A stretch of DNA of 64,000 bases from Nonomuraea maritima. Its GTDB lineage: Bacteria > Actinomycetota > Actinomycetes > Streptosporangiales > Streptosporangiaceae. The translations under genes and the position numbers were made by a program. The notes under the pieces were generated by a model, which searched no databases, was not told where the DNA came from, and saw nothing but the letters and a program-made list of their open reading frames with translations. Of the stretch, positions 7,692 to 15,897 are shown one piece after another. Location: positions 1 through 64,000 of the forward strand of contig NZ_FNFB01000005.1 of assembly GCF_900100395.1 (NCBI RefSeq), in the 5' to 3' direction. Numbering within the stretch: position 1 is the stretch's first letter; each line of letters starts with the position of its first letter.

Positions 7692-8704
7692 GCGTCACGA
7701 CTCCCTCTGCGGCCCCCGCCTGGGAGGCCGCCGTCGACGACGCCCCCGTCGCGATCCACGTCCGACGCGACCTCGTCGCCGTCGCCGGCGCCGAGGGCAC
7801 GGTCTGGCTGCTGGACGTCGCCTCCGGCGCCGTGACCGAGGCGCTGACGCTGCCGGGCGGGCTGCTTGACGTGGCCCTGGCCCCCGACGCGCGGCACCTG
7901 GCGGCCGCCGGCCCGCTCGGCCACGCTTTGTGGGCGCGCGACGGCGGCCGTGCGAGCGTCTTCGAGACCGGCAGCTGGTCGTCCAAGGCGGCCTGGGCCA
8001 ACATGGAGCGGGTCGCGGTCGTCTCCGGTCGGCGCGCTCTCGTCCTCGACGCCGAGGGACGGGAGCTGTGGGCTCCCGAACCCGCCGCCAGCACCGTCAC
8101 GGACGTGGCCTGGATGCGCGCCGGCCGCCGCCTGGCCGTGGCGGCCTACGGCGCGGTGCGCTGCCACGAACGCCACACCCCTGCGCCGGTGGCGACCTAC
8201 CGCTACGTCGGCTCGCACCTGGCGCTGGCCGTCCCCGCCACCGGACGGTGGATCTGCAGCGGCAACCAGGACGCCTCCATCCACATCTGGCGCACCCGCG
8301 ACGGGTCGGAGCTGACGATGTCCGGTTATCCGGAGAAGGTGTCCCGGCTCGCCTTCGACGACACCGGCACCTGGCTCGCCGCCGACGGGGCGCCCGACGT
8401 GACCGTGTGGGACTTCTCCGGCAAGGGCCCGGCCGGCACCGCGCCTCGTACGCTGACCGCCCACGAGACCGTCACCGCGCTGGCCTGGCGGCCCGGCCCG
8501 GCCGGGCACCTGGCCAGCGGCGGTGACGACGGCACCGTCGCCCTGTGGCGCGCCACGTCCGGCCGGCCCCAGGCCCGGCTGCGTCCCGCCCGCACTTTCG
8601 CCGGCGCGGCCGCCGTGGCCGCGCTGGCCTGGGCCGCCCCCCACCTGCTGATCGCCGCCCACCGCGACGGGCGCGTCGTGGCCCACCGGGTGCCCGACCT
8701 GTGA
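7688..8704 (+). CDS. WD40-repeat protein coupled to the COG0523 GTPase
   Basis: The 338-residue protein is built of degenerate WD40 blades (for example SGNQDASIHIWRTRDG, ADGAPDVTVWDFSG and SGGDDGTVALWRATSG), enough for one seven-bladed propeller. There is no signal peptide or membrane segment, so it should be cytoplasmic. Its ATG overlaps the GTPase stop (ATGA), implying co-production. Propellers of this kind are interaction scaffolds; no catalytic residues are evident. A role as a partner or client adaptor of the GTPase during metal limitation is inference. Confidence 0.85.
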   Translation: MSVTTPSAAPAWEAAVDDAPVAIHVRRDLVAVAGAEGTVWLLDVASGAVTEALTLPGGLLDVALAPDARHLAAAGPLGHALWARDGGRASVFETGSWSSKAAWANMERVAVVSGRRALVLDAEGRELWAPEPAASTVTDVAWMRAGRRLAVAAYGAVRCHERHTPAPVATYRYVGSHLALAVPATGRWICSGNQDASIHIWRTRDGSELTMSGYPEKVSRLAFDDTGTWLAADGAPDVTVWDFSGKGPAGTAPRTLTAHETVTALAWRPGPAGHLASGGDDGTVALWRATSGRPQARLRPARTFAGAAAVAALAWAAPHLLIAAHRDGRVVAHRVPDL

Positions 8705-8709
8705 CGGTG

Positions 8710-10101
8710 CTACCGGATGCCGAGGCGGCGGCGCAGGTCGCGGGCGGTGGTGAGCACGTACTGCAGCTCGCCGGGGCTGGGCCAGGGCGCGCTGCCCGGC
8801 CGCAGCAACGTGCCGCGTACGGATGCGAGATGCTCGACGGCGCTCTTGTGCACCCCGCTGCGCCGCGTCAGCCAGCCGACGACGTCGGAGTGGTCGTGCA
8901 GCGGACGGGTCACCACGTCCCAGGTGCCGAGCACCTCGGTGAGGTCGGCCACGTCCAGCGCGACGCCGCCGGCGCGACCGGTGGCGGCGGCGGCCAGTTC
9001 GGCCCGCGCGGTCAGCTCCGGCTCCGCAGGACGCCCCCAGGCAGGCGGCGGCGGATCGGACAGCCACTCCTCGGCCTCGGCCTCCGCCTGGCGGCCCGTC
9101 GCCGACAGCAGCCCGCTCAGCTCGACGGCCGCCGCGTGGTGCCCGGCGCGCGCCGCCTGCCGGAACCAGTGCTGGCCACCCGCGAGGTCGCTGTGCTCGG
9201 CGATGAGCAGCAGGCCGTAGTTGAACGCCGATTCGGCGTCACCGCCCGCGGCGGCGCGCCCGAACCAGTGGCTGGCCGCCGCGGTGTCGCCCAGCTCGAC
9301 GCAGACGAACCCGGCCATCCGCTGGTCGTCGACGCGGCCCGCTCCTGCGGCCTGCTCGTACCAGGCGCGTGCCGTACGCAGGTCGCCCCGCGACAGCGCC
9401 ACCCCGCCGAGCCGGGAGGCGGCTCCTGGGTGCTCGTTCTTGGCGGCCAGCCGGTAGTAGGCCTCGGCGCCCTCGGGGTCGCGGCTGGCGTGCAGGTAAA
9501 GACCCATGCAGTACGCGGAGTCGGCGTTGCCGCCCCGGGCCCCGCACTCCCACCAGCGCACGGTCTCCTCGTCGTCGCCCACCGCGTACGCGAGGAACCC
9601 GAGGTCGTGGGCCGAGGCCACGTCGCCGTCGGCGGCCGCCTGGCGGTGCCACTCGCGCGCCGCGGCCAGCTCGCCCGCCTCCTCGCACAGCAGCGCCAGC
9701 CGGCGGGCGGCCGTCCTCGACCCGGCCATCGCCGCGCTCTCGAACCACACCCGGGCCGCCGCGCTGTCGCCGCGCTGCTCCAGCAGGAGCGTGGCGAGGT
9801 TGGTCGCCGCCTCGGCGTCGCCGCTGCTGGCGGCGGCCTCGTACCAGGTGACGGCCTCCTCCAGGGTGCCGTGCTTCTCGTGCCAGATGCCCAGGTTGAA
9901 GGCGCTGTCGACGCTGCCGAGGCGCGCTGCCCGCTCCCACCAGAACCTGGCGGCGGCGCGGTCGCCGTGCTGGGCGTAGAGCCTGCCCAGCCGATGCGCC
10001 GCCTGGGCGTCGCCCGCACGCGCGGCGGCCAGCAACTCGGGTTCGTCTCCCACGCGCGGCGCCGGTACGGAGGGCGCCGGCGACTGTCCTTGCCAGGCCA
10101 T
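8710..10101 (-). CDS. Sel1/TPR-type repeat protein
   Basis: The 463-residue protein holds roughly ten consecutive 36-residue units from about residue 20 to 370, each with an AARLGSxxSAFNLGxxxxxxG-like pattern typical of Sel1 repeats. Units such as AAAGGDAESAFNYGLLL and AARGGNADSAYCMGLYL are nearly regular. The C-terminal 90 residues are different and helical, ending in TARDLRRRLGIR. No signal peptide is present. I chose the ATG at 10101 because the repeats begin soon after it and further upstream sequence is not protein-like. Sel1 solenoids mediate protein contacts; the partner is unknown. It lies convergent with the WD40 gene, five bases away. Confidence 0.8.
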   Translation of the reverse strand: MAWQGQSPAPSVPAPRVGDEPELLAAARAGDAQAAHRLGRLYAQHGDRAAARFWWERAARLGSVDSAFNLGIWHEKHGTLEEAVTWYEAAASSGDAEAATNLATLLLEQRGDSAAARVWFESAAMAGSRTAARRLALLCEEAGELAAAREWHRQAAADGDVASAHDLGFLAYAVGDDEETVRWWECGARGGNADSAYCMGLYLHASRDPEGAEAYYRLAAKNEHPGAASRLGGVALSRGDLRTARAWYEQAAGAGRVDDQRMAGFVCVELGDTAAASHWFGRAAAGGDAESAFNYGLLLIAEHSDLAGGQHWFRQAARAGHHAAAVELSGLLSATGRQAEAEAEEWLSDPPPPAWGRPAEPELTARAELAAAATGRAGGVALDVADLTEVLGTWDVVTRPLHDHSDVVGWLTRRSGVHKSAVEHLASVRGTLLRPGSAPWPSPGELQYVLTTARDLRRRLGIR

Positions 10102-10157
10102 GGCGACAGAGTGGCACGTGACGGCCCGGTTGCCCACCGTAATCGACGACAAATGAC

Positions 10158-11111
10158 TCAGGAGAAGGTGATGAAGCCCGCGTACATGCCCATGCCGCAG
10201 ACGTAGCGCAGCGTGCCGGGCGGCTGCGGCGGCAGCCGGACGGTCGCCGGCAGGGCAACATCGCGCCCCGCGATCGTCACCGTGCCGGTGCACCCGGGGT
10301 CGGCGACCTTGAACACCACCTCGACGGGCACGCCCGCGGGCGCGCTCACCATGCCCGGGCGGTACCCGTCGCGCGTCGCCCAGACGGTGACCTTCTGTTG
10401 CGGGGTGCCGGCGGCGGCGGGCGCGGGGGTCGCGAGCCAGCCGCCGAGGCTGAGGCCCGTTCCGGCGGTCCACAGCCCGGCGGCGACCGCCACGACCCCG
10501 GCCAGCCGGGCCAGCCGGGTGCGCGAGACGCGCCGCAGCACGTAGCCGAGCAGCGCGAACGCGGGCGCCGTACCGAGCACGAACCCCGCCATCGCCGCCG
10601 CGCCCGCGAGGGGCGAACCGCTGGAGACGGCGAGCAGCTCGACGCCGAGCGTCACCCCGCACGGCACCAGGATCGTGGCCGCGCCCAGCAGCGGAGCCCG
10701 GTAGGCGCGGGGTGGCACGGGCGCGCAGGCCGGTTCGCGTCGCATGAGCCGTACGGCGAAGACGACGATCATGAGCCCGGCGGCGACGAGCAGCGCCGCG
10801 CGGGCCTGCGGGGGCAGGCTGACGGCCGAGCCGAGCAGGCCGAGCAGCGCCCCGGCCGTGGTGTGGGAGGCGAGCCGCCCGGCGAGGAACCAGCCCACCG
10901 CCGCGCGGTCGCGTCCGCGGCGGCCGTCGACGAGCCCGATGAGCAGCCCACCCTGGGTCGCCGTGCAGGTGGCGGCGCCGGCCACGAGCCCGGCCGCGAC
11001 GCCGCCGGCGAACAGGGCGGCGGCCTGCGCGCTCAGGGCCGGACGAGGGGCTGGAGGGAGTGCCGGCGGCGGGATGCGCGGAAGAACCTCATCGTCGTCC
11101 CCACTCTCCAT
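10158..11111 (-). CDS. TauE/SafE-like membrane protein with C-terminal cupredoxin-like domain
   Basis: The 317-residue protein has about six transmembrane helices (residues 25-230) of the sulfite exporter TauE/SafE (CcdA-like) type. An extracytoplasmic domain of about 95 residues follows, ending in YVCGMGMYAGFITFS. The Cys-x-Met-x-Met pattern at the end of a beta-rich domain resembles a copper site of cupredoxins. Relatives are found in copper handling and cytochrome oxidase assembly. The start is uncertain: ATG at 11111 and GTG at 11123 are both possible, and neither has a good ribosome site. Confidence 0.72.
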   Translation of the reverse strand: MESGDDDEVLPRIPPPALPPAPRPALSAQAAALFAGGVAAGLVAGAATCTATQGGLLIGLVDGRRGRDRAAVGWFLAGRLASHTTAGALLGLLGSAVSLPPQARAALLVAAGLMIVVFAVRLMRREPACAPVPPRAYRAPLLGAATILVPCGVTLGVELLAVSSGSPLAGAAAMAGFVLGTAPAFALLGYVLRRVSRTRLARLAGVVAVAAGLWTAGTGLSLGGWLATPAPAAAGTPQQKVTVWATRDGYRPGMVSAPAGVPVEVVFKVADPGCTGTVTIAGRDVALPATVRLPPQPPGTLRYVCGMGMYAGFITFS

Positions 11112-11158
11112 GAAGTCGTGCACGTAACGTAACGCGACCGCATGGACGTGAACAGTGA

Positions 11159-11530
11159 CTACGCCAGGCAGAACTCGTTGCCCTCTGGGTCGGTCAGCGT
11201 CACCCAGTCGTCGTACGTCGCGATCAGCCGGGCGCCGAGGCCGAGCAGCCGGTCGATCTCGGCGTCGCGGTCGTCGGCGCGCAGGTCGAGGTGGAGCCGG
11301 TTCTTGACCGTCCTGGGTTCGGGCACCCGCTGGAACCACAGCCGCGGCGGACCGCCGTCGACCAGCACGGTCGGGTCGTCCTCCGGGTCGAGGACGCCCT
11401 GCGCGCGCAGCCGCGCGAGCTCCTCCTCGTCGTACGGCGCCACGGCGTAGCCGTCGAGTGCCTGCGCCCAGAACCTGGCCAGCGAGGCCGGATGCCGGCA
11501 GTCGACCACCACGTCATGCAGCCGTGCCAC
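11159..11530 (-). CDS. VOC-superfamily (glyoxalase-like) protein
   Basis: This 123-residue single-domain protein has the beta-alpha-beta-beta-beta layout of vicinal oxygen chelate proteins, with a conserved ending DWVTLTDPEGNEFCLA. Possible metal ligands are H5 in RLHDVVVD, H79 in RLHLDL and the late Glu in GNEF. Its start lies 17 bases inside the preceding methyltransferase gene, so the two are coupled. The substrate is unknown; members act as dioxygenases, isomerases or resistance binding proteins. Confidence 0.8.
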   Translation of the reverse strand: MARLHDVVVDCRHPASLARFWAQALDGYAVAPYDEEELARLRAQGVLDPEDDPTVLVDGGPPRLWFQRVPEPRTVKNRLHLDLRADDRDAEIDRLLGLGARLIATYDDWVTLTDPEGNEFCLA

Positions 11531-12278
11531 CGGACCTCCTCGCCTCGATCAGGAAACGGGAGGAGTGGGCGACGAACGGGCCCTTCGCCTCGATGAGGTC
11601 GTGCAGCTCGCGCAGCCGGTCGCCGTAGCGCTCGACGGAGAAGTCGGGCACGGTCCAGATCACCTTGCGCAGGAAGTAGATCACCGCGCCGACGTCGTGG
11701 AACTCCATGCGCAGCCGCTCCGAGCGCAGGTCGACGACCTGCAGCCCGGCCTGCTCTGCGGCCTTCACGGCCCTGGCGGGATCGCGGGAGGAGCCGTCGA
11801 ACGGGCCGATGAAGAACTCGCTCAGCTCGGCCACGCTGTACGGCCCGACCTGCTGCGAGAAGTACGTGCCGCCGGGCCGCAGCACGCGCGCGATCTCCGC
11901 CCACCACGTCGAGACCGGATGGCGGCTGGTCACCAGGTCGAAGGACGCGTCACGGAACGGCAGCCGGGGCTCGTCGTCGTCGGCCACCAGCCACGCGCCA
12001 CGCGGGCGCAGGCGGTCCGCCGCCAGCGGCAGGTTGGGCGGCCACGACTCGGTGGCCACGGTGACCGGGGCCAGCGCGGGCAGGCCGGCGAGGATCTCAC
12101 CGCCGCCGGTCTGCAGGTCGAGGGCGGCCTGCGCCTCCGCCATCCGCTCGGCCAGCAGCCTGGAGTAGCCCCACGAGGGACGTTCCTCGGTGGCGCGGCC
12201 GTCGAGCCAGGAGAAGTCCCAGCCCGCCACGGAAACCGCGTCGGCCTCACGGACCAGATCGTCGTACGAGCGTCCCAT
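11514..12278 (-). CDS. SAM-dependent methyltransferase (class I)
   Basis: The 254-residue protein carries a class I methyltransferase core. Motif I is degenerate (DLQTGGGEILAGL), followed by LPFRDASFDLVTSRHP (motif IV) and VLRPGGTYFSQQ (motif V/VI). I placed the start at ATG 12278, whose product MGRSYDDLVREAD aligns with related proteins. The substrate cannot be told. It overlaps the downstream VOC gene by 17 bases. Confidence 0.82.
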   Translation of the reverse strand: MGRSYDDLVREADAVSVAGWDFSWLDGRATEERPSWGYSRLLAERMAEAQAALDLQTGGGEILAGLPALAPVTVATESWPPNLPLAADRLRPRGAWLVADDDEPRLPFRDASFDLVTSRHPVSTWWAEIARVLRPGGTYFSQQVGPYSVAELSEFFIGPFDGSSRDPARAVKAAEQAGLQVVDLRSERLRMEFHDVGAVIYFLRKVIWTVPDFSVERYGDRLRELHDLIEAKGPFVAHSSRFLIEARRSGGTAA

Positions 12279-12325
12279 GCTCCGACCCTGCCAGCGGGGG
12301 AGCTTGCCCAGCAACCGGATTTCCC

Positions 12326-12973
12326 TCAGATCCAGCCGGGCTTGACCAGGCCCGACTCGTAGGCGATGACGACGAGCTGGGCGCGGTCGCGGGCGTGCAG
12401 CTTCGTCATCGTCCGGCTCACGTGGGTCTTGGCGGTGGCGGGCGACACGAACAGCTTGGCCGCGATCTCGTCGTTGGTCATGCCGGTGCCGACCAGGGCG
12501 AGCACCTCGCGTTCGCGCTCGGTGAGCTGGTCGAGGCCGTCGGTGGCGACAGGCTCCTTGGAGTGGGAGGCGTACTCGGCGATGAGACGGCGGGTGACGC
12601 TCGGCGACAGCAGCGCCTCGCCGGCGGCCACCACCCGCACCGCCTGGATCAGCTCGGCCGGTTCGGTGTCCTTGACCAGGAAGCCGCTGGCGCCGCCGCG
12701 CAGCGCCTCGAAGACGTACTCGTCGAGCTCGAACGTCGTCAGGATGATGGTGTGCGGCCCCGGCGGCATCTGCCGGGTGGCGGTCAGGCCGTCGGTGCCC
12801 GGCATGCGGATGTCCATCAGCACGACGTCCGGCCCGTGCTCGGCGGCCAGCCGCACCGCCTGCGCGCCGTCGGACGCCTCGGCGACCACGGTCATGTCGG
12901 GCTGGGCGTCGAGCAGCGCCTTGAAGCCCGCCCGTACGAGCGCCTGGTCGTCGGCCAGCAGCACCTTGATCAT
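12326..12973 (-). CDS. NarL/LuxR-type response regulator
   Basis: The 215-residue protein has an N-terminal receiver domain (acidic pocket in LLADDQ, phospho-acceptor Asp in VVLMDIRMPG, Lys in LVKD) and a C-terminal LuxR HTH (LTEREREVLALVGTGMTNDEIA). Its ATG overlaps the kinase stop by one base (TGATG), so it is made together with the adjacent histidine kinase. Its target genes are unknown. Confidence 0.93.
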   Translation of the reverse strand: MIKVLLADDQALVRAGFKALLDAQPDMTVVAEASDGAQAVRLAAEHGPDVVLMDIRMPGTDGLTATRQMPPGPHTIILTTFELDEYVFEALRGGASGFLVKDTEPAELIQAVRVVAAGEALLSPSVTRRLIAEYASHSKEPVATDGLDQLTEREREVLALVGTGMTNDEIAAKLFVSPATAKTHVSRTMTKLHARDRAQLVVIAYESGLVKPGWI

Positions 12974-14079
12974 CAGTCTTCCTCGGGTAGGGGGAGCCGC
13001 GCCTCCACCTGGAAGCCGGGGCCGGACGGGCCGGCGTGCAGCGTACCGCCGAGCGCGGAGGCCCGTTCGCGCATGCCCGGGATGCCGTTGCCGCTGCCCG
13101 ACCCGGACAGCACGGCGGGCGTGGTGGCGCCGCTGTCGGTCACCTGGATGACGAGCTCCTTCCCGCCGTACTCCAGGCGCACGCCGACCTCGGCGCCCGG
13201 CGCGTGCCGGGCCGCGTTGGTGAACGATTCCTGCACGATCCGGTACGCCGCCCGTTCCACTTGTGGCGGCAGCGCGCGCGAGCCGGTCCGCGCGAGCGTC
13301 ACCGTGAGCCCGGAGCGCTCGATCAGCTCGTCGAGCCGGTCGAGCCCGGCGGTGGGGGAGCGGGGCGCGCCCTCGCGCAGCACGTTCAGCACCGAGCGCA
13401 TCTCGCCGAGCACCTCCTTGGAGGCCGTCTTGATCGTGGCGAGCGCCGTTCTCGCCTGCTCGGGGTTGGCGTCCATGAGGTGCAGCGCGGTGCTGGCCTG
13501 CACGTGGATGAGCGAGATGTTGTGCGCCAGCACGTCGTGCAGCTCCTGCGCCATGGTCAGGCGCTCCTCGCTGGCCTGCCGCCTGGCCTCCTCCTCGGCG
13601 GTGCGCTCCCGCTCGGCCCGGCGCTCCCTGACGATCCTGACCAGCTCCGCCACGACCATCAGCAGCATGACGAACGTGAGGATCCACACGTTGTGGAACC
13701 AGTCGCGGTTGCCGACCAGCCAGGCGTAGCTCAGGAACGACAGCAACGTCATCCCCGCCATGGTCCACGCCATCAGCCGGCGTCCCCGGGTGACCAGCAG
13801 GAACAGCAGCACGGCCGGGCTGACGAAGCACGGGCCGTAGGGGTACCCGCCGATCAGGTACAGGTCGCAGGCGCCCAGCGCGGCGGCCGTGGTGAGCAGC
13901 GGGAAGCGCTTGCTGAGCAGCACCGCGACCGGCCCTGCCCACAACAGCGCGTAGGCGTACGCGTCGAGCGGTTCCCTGGTGTCCTGCTGGCCCCACGCGG
14001 CGCCCTCGGCGATCACCATCGTGACCGCCGCCACGACGAGGGCGAGATACGGGTCGAACGTCCTGCGCACGACCTTCAC
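12973..14079 (-). CDS. Sensor histidine kinase, HisKA_3 family
   Basis: The 368-residue protein has about four to five N-terminal transmembrane segments (to residue 135) with very short loops, then a coiled-coil region (RERRAERERTAEEEARRQ). The HisKA_3 dimerisation domain has its phospho-acceptor His in AQELHDVLAHN. A HATPase domain follows, with GNGIPGMRERASALGG. The absence of a large extracytoplasmic domain suggests sensing within or near the membrane. It forms an operon with the response regulator. Confidence 0.92.
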   Translation of the reverse strand: MKVVRRTFDPYLALVVAAVTMVIAEGAAWGQQDTREPLDAYAYALLWAGPVAVLLSKRFPLLTTAAALGACDLYLIGGYPYGPCFVSPAVLLFLLVTRGRRLMAWTMAGMTLLSFLSYAWLVGNRDWFHNVWILTFVMLLMVVAELVRIVRERRAERERTAEEEARRQASEERLTMAQELHDVLAHNISLIHVQASTALHLMDANPEQARTALATIKTASKEVLGEMRSVLNVLREGAPRSPTAGLDRLDELIERSGLTVTLARTGSRALPPQVERAAYRIVQESFTNAARHAPGAEVGVRLEYGGKELVIQVTDSGATTPAVLSGSGSGNGIPGMRERASALGGTLHAGPSGPGFQVEARLPLPEED

Positions 14080-14164
14080 GTTAGGCCAGCGGCGGAAGGG
14101 GCGCGTCGTCCCGGCGTGTGACGGGCCACTACCGCGATGGACGTATGTGAGTCATTGTGGACAG

Positions 14165-15895
14165 ATGCGCCGTGCGATCATTCCCACAGCAGCAGTCCTC
14201 ACCATTTCCCTCCTGCACGCGCCGCCCGCGGCGGCCCATCCGTCCGGCAAGACGCCGGTCGCCGAAGGGTCCGGCGGCGCCGTCGCCACCGTCGATCTGG
14301 ACGCCAGCAAGGCGGCCATCGCCGTGCTGAAGAAGGGCGGCAACGCCGTGGACGCGGCGGTCGCCGCGGGGGCGGTGCTCGGGGTCACCGAGCCGTACTC
14401 CGCGGGCCTGACCGGCGGCGGCTTCATGGTCTACTACGACGCCCGCAAACGTAAAGTCTTCACCATCGACGGGCGCGAGACCGCCCCGAAGGCGATGGGG
14501 CCGACCTCCTTCGAAGGCATCCCGTTCGATGAGGGCGTCACCAGCGGCCTGTCGGCGGGCGTGCCAGGCACGGCCGCCACCTGGGACGTCGCCCTGCGTG
14601 AGTTCGGCACGCTCTCGCTCGGACAGGCGCTCCAACCGGCGATCGAGGTGGCCTCCCGGGGCTTCGTCGTCGACCAGACCTTCTACGACCAGACGGCCCA
14701 GAACGCCGACCGCTTCAAGGACTTCACCTCCACGGCCAAGCTCTACCTGCCGAAGGGCGCCCCGCCGCCCGTCGGCTCGGTGTTCAGGAACCCCGAGCTC
14801 GCGGCCACGTACCGGGAGCTGGGCAGGCGCGGGCCAGGGTGGCTGTACGGCGGCCGGCTCGGCAAGGAGATCGTGGCCACCGTCAAGCGCCCGCCGGTCA
14901 CCCGCGGCAGCACGCGCAACGTGCGGCCCGGCCTGATGGAGCTGTCCGACCTGCGCGACTACCGCGCGCTGCTGCGCCGGCCCACGAAGGTGTCGTACAA
15001 GACGCTCGACGTGTACGGCATGGCGCCGCCGTCGTCCGGAGGTTCGACCGTCGGCGAGGCGCTCAACATCATCGAGGCGCTTCCCGAGGCGGGCCTGCAC
15101 GAGTACCTGGAGGCGTCCCGGCTGGCCTACGCCGACCGGGGCCGGTATGTCGCCGACGTCCCCGGCGTGCCGCTGGAGCAGCTGCTGTCCGACGGGTTCG
15201 CCAAGGAGCGGGCCTGCCTGATCGGCGAGCGGGCCATGCCGAGCCCGGCCGCTCCCGGTGACCCCGACGGCTCGTACGGGCCGTGCGAGCAGCCCACGGG
15301 CGAGTCCACGCCGGTCGCGAAGGAGGGCCCCGAGACGACGCACCTGGTGGTCGCCGACCGCTGGGGCAACGTGGTCGCCTACAACCTGACGATCGAGTCG
15401 ACCGGCGGCAACGGCATCGTGGTGCCCGGTCGCGGCGTGCTGCTCAACAACGAGCTGACCGACTTCACGTTCGGGCCCGCGCCCGGCGACCCGAACCTGC
15501 CCGGCCCCGGCAAGCGCCCGCGCTCGTCGATGGCGCCGACGCTGGTGCTGAAGAACGACCGGCCCGTGCTCGCGGTCGGCTCGCCCGGCGGTTCCACCAT
15601 CATCACGACCGTCCTGCAGATCCTGCTCAACCGGTACGAATGGGGCATGGACCTGCCGGAAGCGCTGGCCGCGCCGCGCGCCACCCAGCGCAACACCCCG
15701 CAGACGCAGGCGGAGCCGGAGTTCCTGGCGAAGTACCAGGCCGAGCTGGAGGCCAGGGGGCACGCGTTCACGTCGACGCCGGAGATCGGCGCGGCGACGG
15801 CGCTGGAGTTCCTCGGCCGCGACCGTGTGCAGGCCGTCGCCGAGCCCGTCCGTCGCGGCGGCGGCAGTGCGCTGGTGGTCCGCCCCAGGAAGTGA
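14165..15895 (+). CDS. ggt: Gamma-glutamyltransferase (glutathione hydrolase-type), secreted
   Basis: This 576-residue Ntn-hydrolase precursor should autocleave into large and small subunits before T391 in the PETTHLVVAD motif; the new N-terminal Thr is the nucleophile. Glycine-rich GSPGGST and PRSSMAPT complete the active site. A cleavable signal peptide (hydrophobic AVLTISLLHAPPAAAHP) exports it. The start at ATG 14165 gives that signal directly. It removes or transfers gamma-glutamyl groups from peptides outside the cell. It is divergent from the histidine kinase gene with an 85-base gap. Confidence 0.92.
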   Translation: MRRAIIPTAAVLTISLLHAPPAAAHPSGKTPVAEGSGGAVATVDLDASKAAIAVLKKGGNAVDAAVAAGAVLGVTEPYSAGLTGGGFMVYYDARKRKVFTIDGRETAPKAMGPTSFEGIPFDEGVTSGLSAGVPGTAATWDVALREFGTLSLGQALQPAIEVASRGFVVDQTFYDQTAQNADRFKDFTSTAKLYLPKGAPPPVGSVFRNPELAATYRELGRRGPGWLYGGRLGKEIVATVKRPPVTRGSTRNVRPGLMELSDLRDYRALLRRPTKVSYKTLDVYGMAPPSSGGSTVGEALNIIEALPEAGLHEYLEASRLAYADRGRYVADVPGVPLEQLLSDGFAKERACLIGERAMPSPAAPGDPDGSYGPCEQPTGESTPVAKEGPETTHLVVADRWGNVVAYNLTIESTGGNGIVVPGRGVLLNNELTDFTFGPAPGDPNLPGPGKRPRSSMAPTLVLKNDRPVLAVGSPGGSTIITTVLQILLNRYEWGMDLPEALAAPRATQRNTPQTQAEPEFLAKYQAELEARGHAFTSTPEIGAATALEFLGRDRVQAVAEPVRRGGGSALVVRPRK

Positions 15896-15897
15896 GG

